Numbered from the stretch's first letter, positions 1-6,716 are shown. The stretch: 6,716 nt of DNA from Thermoanaerobaculales bacterium (GCA_025456385.1 JALOKS010000205.1:1-6716); one strand, 5' to 3'. Made by a program: numbers and translations. The notes: generated from the letters alone by a model not told the origin.

Positions 1-554
1 GGCAGGTCGAGGTCGGACGCGAGCTCGGCCGCGCGCGCACGGACCGGCGCCACGGCGTTCAGGAAGACCACGGCGCCGACGATGGTGAGGTGGGTGAGCA
101 CCGGGTCGAGGCACCGGAACTCGCCGCCCTCCATCCCCTCGCGGAGGAGGTCGCGCACCACGCTCACCACCTCCATCATGCGGGCGACGACCCCGGGCGC
201 GAGGTTGGCGGCGCCGGAGGCCATCTCGCGCAGCACGATGCGCGGGTGGTCGGGGTAGGCCCGCACCATCGCCGTGAGCGCGAGGATCACCGCCTCGAGC
301 CGGCGCCGCGCCGAGCCGGTGACGCCGAGGCCCTCCCCGATGGCGGCCTGCACGCGGTCGAAGTTGCGCATCAGCACCGCCGCGTAGAGGGCGCGCTTGT
401 CGCCGACGTGGTAGTAGAGCATCGCCTTGTTGACGCCGGCGCGGGCGGCGATCTCGTCGACCCGCGCGCCCGCGAAGCCGTGGTCGGCGAAGGCCGCGGA
501 GGCGGCGTCGAGGATGCGGTCCCGGGGGCTGGCAGCCGGGCGGTCGTGGTTCAC
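1..554 (-). CDS. TetR/AcrR-family transcriptional repressor, C-terminus cut by window edge
   Basis: A DNA-binding repressor of the TetR family, read leftward, with 184 complete residues visible; the family is usually about 190-220 residues, so only a short C-terminal piece is missing. The GTG at 552-554 is chosen because a GGAG ribosome site (561-564) lies 6 bases upstream. Residues about 11-57 form the three-helix HTH domain: RDRILDAASAAFADHGF (11-27), then VDEIAARAGVNKAMLYYHVG (32-51), where LYYH is the typical recognition-helix region, followed by DKRALY. The remaining residues are helical ligand-binding and dimerisation domain (for example AVILALTAMVRAYPDHPRIVLREM, about 88-111); its ligand cannot be predicted. 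The gene has its own strong promoter and an operator-like inverted repeat upstream, so autorepression is likely. Its target may be itself plus genes beyond the left edge; nothing ties it to the divergent gene at 771. Confidence 0.93.
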   Translation of the reverse strand, partial: MNHDRPAASPRDRILDAASAAFADHGFAGARVDEIAARAGVNKAMLYYHVGDKRALYAAVLMRNFDRVQAAIGEGLGVTGSARRRLEAVILALTAMVRAYPDHPRIVLREMASGAANLAPGVVARMMEVVSVVRDLLREGMEGGEFRCLDPVLTHLTIVGAVVFLNAVAPVRARAAELASDLDL

Positions 555-564
555 GGTTGACTCC

Positions 565-596
565 AACTAACCATTCAGTTCAACCAACGGTTCATT
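565..596. promoter_or_regulatory. Probable TetR operator (imperfect inverted repeat)
   Basis: Two 11-base arms, AACTAACCATT (565-575) and AACGGTTCATT (586-596), are inverted repeats matching at 8 of 11 positions around a 10-base centre. The inner 7 bases of each arm match at 6 of 7 (AACCATT against AACCGTT). The element covers the predicted transcription start and lies just downstream of the tetR -10 box, where a bound dimer would block transcription. TetR-family operators are typically inverted repeats of this size. Binding by this particular repressor is inferred from position. Confidence 0.6.
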
Positions 597-625
597 TATA
601 TACACCGTGAAACGCCGGCTGTCAA
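597..625 (-). promoter_or_regulatory. Sigma-70-type promoter of tetR
   Basis: Read leftward, a perfect TTGACA -35 hexamer (620-625) is followed after exactly 17 bases by TATATA (597-602), a 4-of-6 match to the -10 consensus. An overlapping TATAAA at 595-600 is a less well spaced alternative. Transcription would begin near 589-591, giving a leader of about 35 bases before the GTG at 554. This is the most AT-rich patch in a very GC-rich window, which supports a real promoter. Confidence 0.75.
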
Positions 626-698
626 CACCCTCGCACCGTCCGGGGGCCGGCCGTCCCGGCGCGGCGCCGCCGCCGGGCGCGCCGATCGGGCTCGTAAG

Positions 699-728
699 CC
701 GGCCGGTCTCTTGACGGGAACCGGCCGG
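699..728. repeat. Perfect 9-bp inverted repeat bracketing a -35 box
   Basis: CCGGCCGGT (699-707) and ACCGGCCGG (720-728) are exact inverted copies separated by 12 bases that contain TTGACG (711-716), the candidate -35 hexamer of the downstream gene. The symmetry and position suit a dimeric regulator site, or a cruciform. Each arm contains CCGGCCGG, itself a palindrome, and such GC-rich palindromes are common in this base composition (a GGCCGGCC also lies near 645-652), so chance is possible. Confidence 0.4.
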
Positions 729-739
729 GAGAGTAGCCT
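711..739 (+). promoter_or_regulatory. Candidate sigma-70-type promoter for the gene at 771
   Basis: TTGACG (711-716), a 5-of-6 match to the -35 consensus, is followed after 17 bases by TAGCCT (734-739), which keeps the first two and last bases of a -10 box but is otherwise weak. Transcription would start near 746, leaving a leader of about 25 bases that includes the ribosome site GAGG at 760-763. Support comes from spacing and position; the -10 is poor. Confidence 0.45.
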
Positions 740-770
740 GAGATCAAGACTCCGTCCGCGAGGTCAGACA

Positions 771-1328
771 ATGAAGCGATCCGTCCTGATGGTCGTTGCG
801 GTTCTTGTCGCGCCGTGGTGCCTTGCTCGGGCCGCGACCCCCGTCGGGGTGGCCGGAGTGGAGGTCGTGCTCGCCCTCCCCGGCGCCGAGCCGCGGGCGG
901 TGGTGACCGACGCCTCCGGCGCCTTCGTCTTCGAGGGCGTGGCCGCCGGGCCCGCCACCCTCCGCTTCTCGAGCGGGCTCGCTGACGTCCAGCCCTGCGC
1001 CGTCAGCTGGACCGTGGAGGACGCCTCGGCGGCCGCCGATGCCCGCAAGGCCAAGGACCCCAAGGGGAAAAAGGATCTGCGCGCCGAGGAGCTGAGGCAG
1101 GGGGTCGCCTTCGACCTCGAGACGGGGGCGCCCGTCGGGCGGACGTCGAACCTCAACCTCTCGAAATCGAACGTCGACCGCAGCGCCGGAGCGCCGGCGA
1201 GCGCGGCGGCCAACCTCAACAGCTCGAAGTCGAACGTCAACCGCAGCGCCGGCCCCACGCCCGGCGGACCGCTGACCGTGCGCGGGACCGTGACCGCCGC
1301 CGCGGCCCCGGCGCCCGCCGGCGACTGA
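771..1328 (+). CDS. Small exported protein with duplicated Asn/Ser motif, function unknown
   Basis: A 185-residue protein whose role I do not recognise. The ATG at 771 is preferred over an upstream in-frame TTG at 711 because GAGG (760-763) sits 7 bases before it and the N-terminus is then a signal peptide: MKRS, a hydrophobic stretch to about residue 18, and a plausible cleavage after ARA (19-21). The export route beyond the inner membrane is unclear. Residues about 27-68 (GVEVVLALPG to ATLRFS, with the TDASGAFVFEGV turn) resemble the short beta-sandwich of carboxypeptidase-regulatory-like domains. A charged, Lys-rich linker follows (about 92-109). Residues 127-140 and 148-161 are near-identical copies of NLNxSKSNVxRSAG. 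The end is Ala/Pro-rich. It has its own promoter candidate and stops 12 bases before the converging ybbP, so it is probably monocistronic. A structural or cell-surface role is a guess. Confidence 0.8.
   Translation: MKRSVLMVVAVLVAPWCLARAATPVGVAGVEVVLALPGAEPRAVVTDASGAFVFEGVAAGPATLRFSSGLADVQPCAVSWTVEDASAAADARKAKDPKGKKDLRAEELRQGVAFDLETGAPVGRTSNLNLSKSNVDRSAGAPASAAANLNSSKSNVNRSAGPTPGGPLTVRGTVTAAAAPAPAGD
1149..1253 (+). repeat. Two copies of a 42-base coding repeat, 63-base period
   Basis: The first copy spans 1149-1190 and the second 1212-1253. They match at 36 of 42 bases and encode NLNLSKSNVDRSAG and NLNSSKSNVNRSAG, 12 of 14 residues identical. The 7 residues between them (1191-1211) are Ala/Pro/Ser filler. 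The high nucleotide match suggests either a fairly recent duplication or strong constraint on an Asn/Ser-rich motif that stands out from the Ala/Gly/Pro-rich surroundings. Confidence 0.85.
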
Positions 1329-1358
1329 GCACCGCCCGCCTCAGCCGCTCTGCCTGAG
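1325..1358. other. Convergent gene junction with alternating CTGAG/CTCAG repeats
   Basis: The rightward gene (stop TGA 1326-1328) and leftward ybbP (stop TCA 1341-1343 as read here) are 12 bases apart. CTGAG (1325-1329), CTCAG (1340-1344) and CTGAG (1354-1358) can pair as two alternative 5-bp stems. No T-tract follows on either strand, so this is at best a weak, possibly bidirectional transcription end. Confidence 0.25.
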
Positions 1359-3883
1359 AACCGCGAGCGGCCGCACGGCCAGCGCGCGCGCGCTCGCCGC
1401 GAGCCCGGCGGCGACACTCAGCACCACGGTCAGCACGACCGCAGCCGCAGGCGCCCCCGGCGACCAGGCCCACGGCATCTCGAAGCCGACACGGGTCACC
1501 AGCCACGCCATGGCGACGCCCCCCAGCGCGCCGAGAAGCCCCGCCACCAGCCCGACGAGCGCGTACTCGACGGCGAAGGCCGCCGCCACCTGGGCCCGCG
1601 TCATCCCGAGCGCCTTCAGCAGCGCGGCCTCGCGGCCGCGGCGCAGCGCCGAGGCGCTGACCGCGCCGGCGAGGATCGCGACCCCGGCCAGCACCGTGAA
1701 GGCGCCGAGCAGGCGCACCGCGAAACCGAGCCGCGAGATCACGGCGACGATCTTGGTCAGGATCTCGCGCAGGCGCAGCAGGGTGACGTTGGGGTAGGCG
1801 GCGGCCAGGCGGTCCTGCACCGCGGGCTCGGCCGCCGCCGGCAGCCGCGCGGCCGCGATGCGGTGGCGGGGAGCCCGCTCGAGGACGCCGGGCTCGACGA
1901 CCAGGAAGAAGTTGATCGAGAAGCGCTCCCACTCGACCGTGCGCAGGCTGCTGACGACGAGCTCGAGCGGCACGCCCTGGACGTCGAAGCTCAAGGTGTC
2001 GCCGAGGCGTGCCCCGAGGTCGCGCGCGAACTCGAGCTCGATGCTGAGCTCGGGGCGCTCGGGGTCGGACCACAGCGCGCCCTCGACGATGACGTTGTCC
2101 GCGGGCAGGGTCGCCATCGAGGTCAAGCGCTGCTCGCGGGTGAGCACCCAGCGCCGGTCGCGGCCGTCGCCGTCGCGCGCCGCGGCCAGCTCGGCCACCG
2201 GCACGCCGTTGATCGCGGCGAGGCGCGCGCCCACGACCTCCACCGACTCCAGGGCCTCGGCACCGGCCTCCTCGAGCACCGCCCGCACGCCCGGCCACTG
2301 CTCGGGCTGGATGTCGATCAGGAACACCGTCGGCGCCGCCGCCGGCAGCTCGGAGTCGAGCTGCGCTGCGAGGCGCTGCTGGACCAGCAGCATCCCGAGC
2401 ACGGTCAGCACGCCGATGCCGAGGGCGACCACCGCGCCGAGGGTCCCCGCTCCCGGCCGCGCGAGGGCCGCGAGGCCGTGCCGCAGGGCGACCCCCCCGC
2501 GGTCGCGCGGCGCGCGGGCGACCGCCCGCACGGTGAGCCACGCGCCCGCCGCCAGCACCGCGGTCGCAGCCGCGAGGCCGCCCGCGAAGGCGAGGCCGCG
2601 CAGGAGCGAGCCGGACTGCAGGGCTGCAATCGCCGCGACGCCGGCGACGAGGACGCCGAGCAGCACCGCCGCCAGCGCCCGCCCCGCCGGCAGCGGCTCG
2701 GCGTCGCGGCGGAGCACCCTGAGCGGCGGCACCCGCATGACGTCGACGAGCGGTCGCGCCGCGAAGAGCAGGGCGACGACGATCCCGAGTCCGATCCCGC
2801 GCAGCATCGCGGCCGGCTGCCAGCCGACCGTGACCGCGACCGGCAGCAGGCCGGCGAGCAGGCGCGGCACCGCCTGCGCGGCGAGCGCGCCGGCGAGGGC
2901 GCCGAGGCCCGAGCCGACTGCGGCGAGGATCGCAGCCTGCCCGAGGTAGAGCGCGAGCACCTCCCGCGGGCGCACGCCGAGGGCGCGCAGCACCGCGATC
3001 GCGTCGAGCCGGCCGGCGAGCCAGGCGCGCACCGCCTGGGCGACACCGATCCCACCGACGAGCAGCGAGAGCAGGGCGACCAGGCCCAGGAACTGCTCCA
3101 CCCGGCCGAGCCCGCGGCGCAGCGAGGGCTGCGCCTCCAGATAGGTCTCGACCTCGACGAAGGCAGGGTCGGCAACCGCGGCGCGGACGGCCGCCGCCGC
3201 GCGCTCGACCGCGGCTGCCGCCGTGCCGTCCTCGAGGCGCACGAGCACGCGGTAGCCGACGCGGCTGCCGAGACCTACGAGGCCCGTCCGCTCGAGCGCC
3301 GCCAGGGACATCAGCACCCGCGGGCCGAAGGCGAATCCGACCTCGAGCCGGTCGGGCTCCGAGAGAACGGTGCCCGCGATCACGAAGTCGGCGCTGCCGA
3401 CCCGCAGCCGCGAGCCGACCGCGAGGCCGAGGCGCTGCAGGAGCTCGGGGCCGACCAGGACCTGGTTCTCTCCGAGCAGGTCCGCGAGCGGGGCCGTCGG
3501 CTCGGTCGTGAGCGCGCCGTAGAAGGGGTAGCCGGGCGCCACCGCCTTGATCTCGACCAGCAGCGAGGCGCCCGGGGGCGAGCCCGCGGCTGCCGGCACC
3601 GAGACGACGGAGGGCAGCTCGCGGAGCTCGGCGCGCCGCGCGCCTGGCAGGCCGTCGACGGCGGCGAGGACGGGCTCGGGGATCGGCCGGCGGCTGGCGA
3701 CCGCGAGGTCGGCCGCGAGGAGCTGCCGCGCCTGCGCCTGGATGCCGTCGTCGAGGGCGGCGGCGAGCCCCGCCACCGCCACCACCGCGGCGACGCCGAC
3801 CGCCAGGCAGGCGGCGAAGAAGGCCATCCGCCCCGCCGAGCCGCGCAGCTCGCGGCCCGCGAGGACGAGCCAGGAGCGCAGGC

Positions 3884-3887
<4 letters not shown>
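1341..3887 (-). CDS. ybbP: YbbP-like FtsX-family ABC transporter permease
   Basis: The membrane subunit of a YbbA-YbbP-type ABC system in the inner membrane; 848 residues against about 804 in E. coli YbbP. Layout: TM1 about 22-44; an extracytoplasmic domain about 45-260; a first FtsX core about 262-385 with a cytoplasmic coupling segment LDAIAVLRALGVRPREVL; two central TMs about 404-453; a further TM about 479-503; a second extracytoplasmic domain about 504-715 containing RTVEWERFSINFFLV (649-663), typical of this family; then a second FtsX core with TMs about 722-746, 770-800 and 813-835, the matching coupling segment EAALLKALGMTRAQV, and the family's ending AVRPLAVLRQ. Relatives (MacB, LolC/E, FtsX) transmit force across the membrane rather than forming a channel; the YbbP substrate is not established. 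The GTG start overlaps the ybbA stop (GTGA, 3884-3887) and AGGAGG (3892-3897) lies 4 bases upstream, so translation is probably coupled to ybbA. Confidence 0.93.
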
Positions 3888-4582
<695 letters not shown>

Positions 4583-4589
4583 CGTCACG

Positions 4590-4594
4590 CTCCT
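4590..4594 (-). promoter_or_regulatory. Ribosome binding site deciding the ybbA start
   Basis: Read leftward, AGGAG ends 7 bases before the GTG at 4582 and only 1 base before the GTG at 4588. This favours 4582 as the translation start even though the open frame extends to 4588. Confidence 0.6.
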
Positions 4595-4602
4595 CTCGCC
4601 GC

Positions 4603-4608
4603 TACAAT
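4603..4608 (+). promoter_or_regulatory. Candidate -10 box for a leaderless tesA message
   Basis: TACAAT (5 of 6 to consensus) ends 7 bases before the tesA ATG at 4616, so the normal transcription start would coincide with the first base of the start codon. No Shine-Dalgarno-like sequence exists in the bases before the ATG, which fits leaderless translation. There is no recognisable -35 box at 16-18 bases upstream (that stretch is the start of ybbA), so the call rests on the -10 and the missing ribosome site. Confidence 0.4.
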
Positions 4609-4615
4609 CGTGCCC

Positions 4616-5337
4616 ATGGCACGCATCATTTCACGATCCGCTCCCCGCCGCCGCGCGGCGGCCATCGGCGCCGCCTCGCTGCTCGCCCTGACCTGCGGCC
4701 GGCCGGCCCCGCCGCCCGGGCCCGCACCACGGCCGAGCCCCACGTCCCGACCCGCCACCGCCGCCGTCCGCGTCGTCGTCCTCGGCGACAGCCTCGCGGC
4801 CGGCCTCGGCCTCGCCGCCGACGAGGCCTTCCCGGCGGTGGTCGAAGGCCTGCTCCGCGAGCGCGGGCACGCGGTCGAGGTGGTCAACGCAGGGGTCAGC
4901 GGCGACACCTCGGCGGGCGGCCTCGCCCGCCTCGAGTGGGTGCTGCAGCGGCCGGCCGACATCCTCGTCGTCGAGCTCGGCGGCAACGACGCCCTGCGCG
5001 GCCAGGAGCTCGAGGCGACTGAGTCCAACCTGCGCGAGATCGTGCGCCGCGGCCGCGCTTCAGGCGCGCGCGTGCTGCTCCTCGGCATGGACGTGCCGGC
5101 GAACTACGGCCCCGACTACGGCGGCCGCTTCGCCGCGCTCTTCGAGCGTGTCGCCGGGGAGGGGAGGAGGGCGTGCCGCTGGTGCCGGGGTTCGTGCGCG
5201 GCCTCGCCGCCGGGCCCGGGCGCCTGCAGGCCGACGGCCTCCACCCCACCGCCGCCGGCCAGCGGCTCCTCGCCGAGAACCTGCTGCCCGCGCTCGAGGC
5301 GCTGGTGCTCGAGGCGGCGGACGCCGCCGCGGGCTGA
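4616..5337 (+). CDS. tesA: TesA-type SGNH/GDSL lysophospholipase-thioesterase, frame broken
   Basis: An exported esterase of the E. coli TesA type (acyl-thioesterase, lysophospholipase L1, arylesterase). The start MARIISRS with RRR and a hydrophobic run (about 14-26) looks like a signal sequence; Cys27 after LALT is a poor lipobox, and a Pro-rich linker follows (30-47). Catalytic blocks: GDSL with Ser59 (57-60), NAGVSGDTS with oxyanion Gly96, ELGGND with Asn124, and PANYG (161-165). Block V, DGLHPT, is present in the DNA (Asp codon 5233, His codon 5242) but one frame away. Between 5156 and 5165 GGGGA occurs twice; removing one copy restores a 238-residue protein whose VAGEEGVPLVPGF aligns without gaps to the E. 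coli VPLLPFF region. As it stands, the frame from 4616 runs to a TAG at 5429-5431 (271 residues) with an unrelated, Arg-rich tail and no catalytic Asp or His. It is either a true inactivating mutation, a sequence error or, less likely, a site of -1 ribosomal slippage. Confidence 0.88.
5156..5165 (+). repeat. GGGGA tandem duplication causing the tesA frameshift
   Basis: Two adjacent GGGGA copies (5156-5160 and 5161-5165) sit where homology passes from the first tesA frame to the second. Deleting one copy joins the frames as GCC GGG GAG GAG GGC GTG and gives the family's usual spacing. Loss of one G from a run would also explain the shift but leaves the protein two residues longer. Confidence 0.7.
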
Positions 5338-5351
5338 GCGCGGCTCTCAGC
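5333..5351. other. 6-bp hairpin holding both stop codons at a convergent junction
   Basis: GCTGAG (5333-5338) and CTCAGC (5346-5351) are exact inverted copies around a 7-base loop. The left arm contains the tesA stop TGA (5335-5337) and the right arm the complement of the stop of the leftward gene (5347-5349). No T-tract follows on either strand. It competes with the larger hairpin at 5349-5377 for three bases. Confidence 0.3.
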
Positions 5352-6716
5352 GCAGGAGGGCGATGATCTCCTGCGCTTTGGCGATCAGCTCGTCGCCGAG
5401 CGCCGGGTCGAGCTCGCCGACCGCGACGTAGTTGCGGACCTTGATGATGAAGAGCTCGAGGCGCTGGATCGCGATCCGCTCGCCGTTGGCGTACTGCAGG
5501 AACCACAGCGCCACCTGCAGCTCGGCGATCAGGCTGCGGCCGCGGCTGTAGCGGATCTCGCCCTCGTCGATGAGATCCTCGATGTCGCCGATGAGGTCGA
5601 CGATCTCGCCGCGGACGATGTCGACGTTCAAGGTCCTGCTCGCCTCGCCCTCGCCGCCGTCGTCGTCGGCGACCCGCACCGCGAGGAGGTAGCTGCCGGA
5701 GGCGGCGTAGGAGTGCCGGACGGTGAAGGGGCTGCTCACCGGGTCGAGGGTCTCGACCGCGCCGTCGCCCCAGTCGACGGTCGCCGCCCAGGTGTCGGGT
5801 CCGGGGTCGAGGAAGCTGACCTCGATGACCACCTCCCGGCCGACCACGGCGCCGATGCCGGTCGCCGCGATGCGCACCGCCGGCGCCAGATTGCGCACCT
5901 CGACCTCGGCCGCGGCCGTGGTCGCGACCCCGCTCGCGTCGACGGCGCGGACCGCCACCGGGTGCGTCGTGGGGCCGTCGAGGCCGAGTGCTCCGGCGTC
6001 GAGGACGATATCTGCGCCGGACCCGTCGTCGAAGTCGCCGTCGTTGTCGAGGTCCCAGGCGAAGCTCACCGCCCCGCCCTGCGGGTCGACCGCGCTCGCC
6101 GCCAGGGTGACGGTGCCGCCCTCGTCGACCCCGTACGGCCCGCCGAGCGCCACCTCCGGCGCCAGCGTGTAGCGGAAGACCACTCCGCCCCCGCCCGGCC
6201 CCCCGCCGGTGGTCACGCCGTAGAGGTTGCCGTCGACGCCGAGGACCATCGCGCTCTCCGGCCAGGCGCCGGTGGCGTGGTCGAAGTGGTGGACGGTCAC
6301 CACCTCGTCGTCGGCGCCGACCGCGAACACGGTGCCGTAGCCGTGCGTGCCGCCGTTGCGGGTCAGGCCGTAGAGCCGACCGTCGCCGGCGAGCGCGAGC
6401 TCGCCGACGGGCAGCCTCCCGTCGGAGCCCTGGAAGCTGTGCACCGGGGCCAGCCCGCCCGCCGCGCGGCGCTTGAAGACCATGCCGTTGCCGCGGTCGC
6501 CGCCGTAGGAGGCCGTGCCGTAGAGCGCCTCGTCTTCAGTCCCGGCAGCCCTCAGCGTCAGCCCGGCCTCGGGCCGCTGGCCTCCGATCGCCGACATCTG
6601 CTCCAGCCTGGCGAGCCCGCCGGCCGGGTTCGCGCGGAAGACCGCACCGTACTCGGTGTAGCCGCCGGTGATGTTGAACCACTCGGCGACCGTTCCGTAG
6701 AGCCAGCCGTCGTCGG
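5347..6716 (-). CDS. Large exported protein: GloVer-type repeats, two PKD domains, FIMAH-like C-terminus (N-terminus missing)
   Basis: The C-terminal 455 residues of a protein whose start lies beyond the right edge; the frame is open through position 6716, so the internal ATG at 6597 is not the start. Residues 1-185 hold four Gloeobacter/Verrucomicrobia-type repeats, each with LYG[TLV] (residues 5, 64, 114, 164; spacing 59, 50, 50) followed by GG-x-G-x-VF and a VHSF/VHHF strand, which probably form propeller blades. Residues about 187-277 are a PKD domain with WDLDNDGDFDDGSG (220-233), and about 279-367 a second with VDWGDG (313-318) and HSYAASGSY. Residues about 368-455 are helical and charged (for example IVDLIGDIEDLIDEGEI, then IQRLELFIIKV and LIAKAQEIIALL) and resemble the FIMAH domain found at the ends of exported bacterial proteins. 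The protein is probably surface-exposed or secreted; no catalytic motif is visible. It ends 9 bases from the tesA stop and looks unrelated to tesA in function. Confidence 0.88.
   Translation of the reverse strand, partial: DDGWLYGTVAEWFNITGGYTEYGAVFRANPAGGLARLEQMSAIGGQRPEAGLTLRAAGTEDEALYGTASYGGDRGNGMVFKRRAAGGLAPVHSFQGSDGRLPVGELALAGDGRLYGLTRNGGTHGYGTVFAVGADDEVVTVHHFDHATGAWPESAMVLGVDGNLYGVTTGGGPGGGGVVFRYTLAPEVALGGPYGVDEGGTVTLAASAVDPQGGAVSFAWDLDNDGDFDDGSGADIVLDAGALGLDGPTTHPVAVRAVDASGVATTAAAEVEVRNLAPAVRIAATGIGAVVGREVVIEVSFLDPGPDTWAATVDWGDGAVETLDPVSSPFTVRHSYAASGSYLLAVRVADDDGGEGEASRTLNVDIVRGEIVDLIGDIEDLIDEGEIRYSRGRSLIAELQVALWFLQYANGERIAIQRLELFIIKVRNYVAVGELDPALGDELIAKAQEIIALLR
5349..5377 (+). terminator. 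Possible terminator of tesA, inside the end of the opposing gene
   Basis: AGCGCAGGAG (5349-5358) and CTCCTGCGCT (5368-5377) form a perfect 10-bp GC-rich stem with a 9-base loop, 11 bases past the tesA stop and followed on the plus strand by only two further T before GG. The T-tract is short, so termination would be weak or Rho-assisted. The same bases encode the last residues (AQEIIALLR) of the leftward protein, so the pairing may be partly a by-product of coding. Confidence 0.4.

Noticed and set aside
90..560. A plus-strand open frame opposite tetR
   Set aside because: The reverse strand encodes a clear TetR HTH with promoter and ribosome site; the plus frame is His/Gly/Val-rich and has neither.
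711..770. Longer N-terminus for the small exported protein, starting at TTG 711
   Set aside because: The TTG is the first three bases of the likely -35 box, has no ribosome site, and would bury the signal peptide 20 residues in.
1237..2541. A 434-codon minus-strand open frame overlapping the end of ybbP
   Set aside because: It is an alternative frame of the ybbP coding region with an Arg/Ala/Gly-rich translation and no recognisable motif.
4685..4696. Lipoprotein attachment site at Cys27 of TesA (LALTC)
   Set aside because: The residues at -3 to -1 (Ala-Leu-Thr) do not fit the usual lipobox well, so a lipoprotein call is not supported.
4631..5088. Minus-strand open frames opposite the start of tesA
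   Set aside because: tesA catalytic blocks are unmistakable on the plus strand; the reverse frames are Arg/Pro/Ala-rich shadows.
5338..5431. A natural C-terminal extension of TesA in the first frame to the TAG at 5429-5431
   Set aside because: The tail after 5165 is unrelated to the family, while the other frame carries the expected block V and a stop at 5335-5337, so the extension is a consequence of the frameshift.
5723..6172. A plus-strand open frame opposite the PKD domains
   Set aside because: Ser/Thr/Ala-rich complement of a recognised coding region, without a ribosome site or motif.

Overview
The window is very GC-rich, densely packed bacterial chromosome. Every real gene shows strong G/C preference at third codon positions, so long spurious open frames appear on the opposite strands. 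The gene families (a TetR regulator, a tesA-ybbA-ybbP block, and a large exported protein with Gloeobacter/Verrucomicrobia-type repeats, PKD domains and a FIMAH-like tail) would fit a high-GC Gram-negative such as an acidobacterium, a myxobacterium or deltaproteobacterial relative, or an uncultivated lineage. The sequence alone does not settle the phylum. No tRNA, rRNA, CRISPR array or insertion sequence was recognised.

Layout from left to right. (1) Positions 1-554, minus strand: a TetR/AcrR-family repressor, complete at its N-terminus and cut by the left edge. (2) Positions 555-770: a 216-base divergent intergenic region. It has a near-consensus promoter for tetR with an imperfect inverted repeat just downstream of it (probable autoregulatory operator). 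For the rightward gene it has a second promoter candidate whose -35 box is bracketed by a perfect 9-bp inverted repeat. (3) Positions 771-1328, plus strand: a small exported protein of unknown function with a short beta-sandwich-like N-terminal segment and two copies of an Asn/Ser-rich 14-residue motif. (4) Positions 1341-4582, minus strand: ybbA-ybbP, an ABC-transporter ATPase and its large FtsX-like permease, joined by a GTGA overlap. (5) Positions 4616-5337, plus strand: tesA, an SGNH/GDSL lysophospholipase-thioesterase, divergent from ybbA as in Escherichia coli. Its frame is broken by an apparent 5-base tandem duplication (GGGGA twice), which puts the catalytic Asp-His pair out of frame. 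(6) Positions 5347-6716, minus strand: the C-terminal 455 residues of a large exported repeat protein, open at the right edge.

The core is the tesA/ybbA/ybbP module. YbbA should supply ATP hydrolysis to the YbbP permease, a MacB/FtsX/LolCDE-type mechanotransmission or extraction machine of unproven substrate. TesA is an exported esterase acting on thioesters and lysophospholipids. Their conserved pairing suggests a shared envelope-lipid role, but that is inference. The flanking genes look like independent units. All plus-strand genes end within 8-12 bases of a converging neighbour, and these junctions carry small hairpins that include the stop codons.

The points most worth a second look are the tesA frameshift, the very short tesA-ybbA divergent gap with a possible leaderless tesA message, the two operator-like inverted repeats upstream of position 771, the repeated NLNxSKSNVxRSAG motif, and the domain combination of the right-hand protein. 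I found no convincing wholly new multi-gene system.
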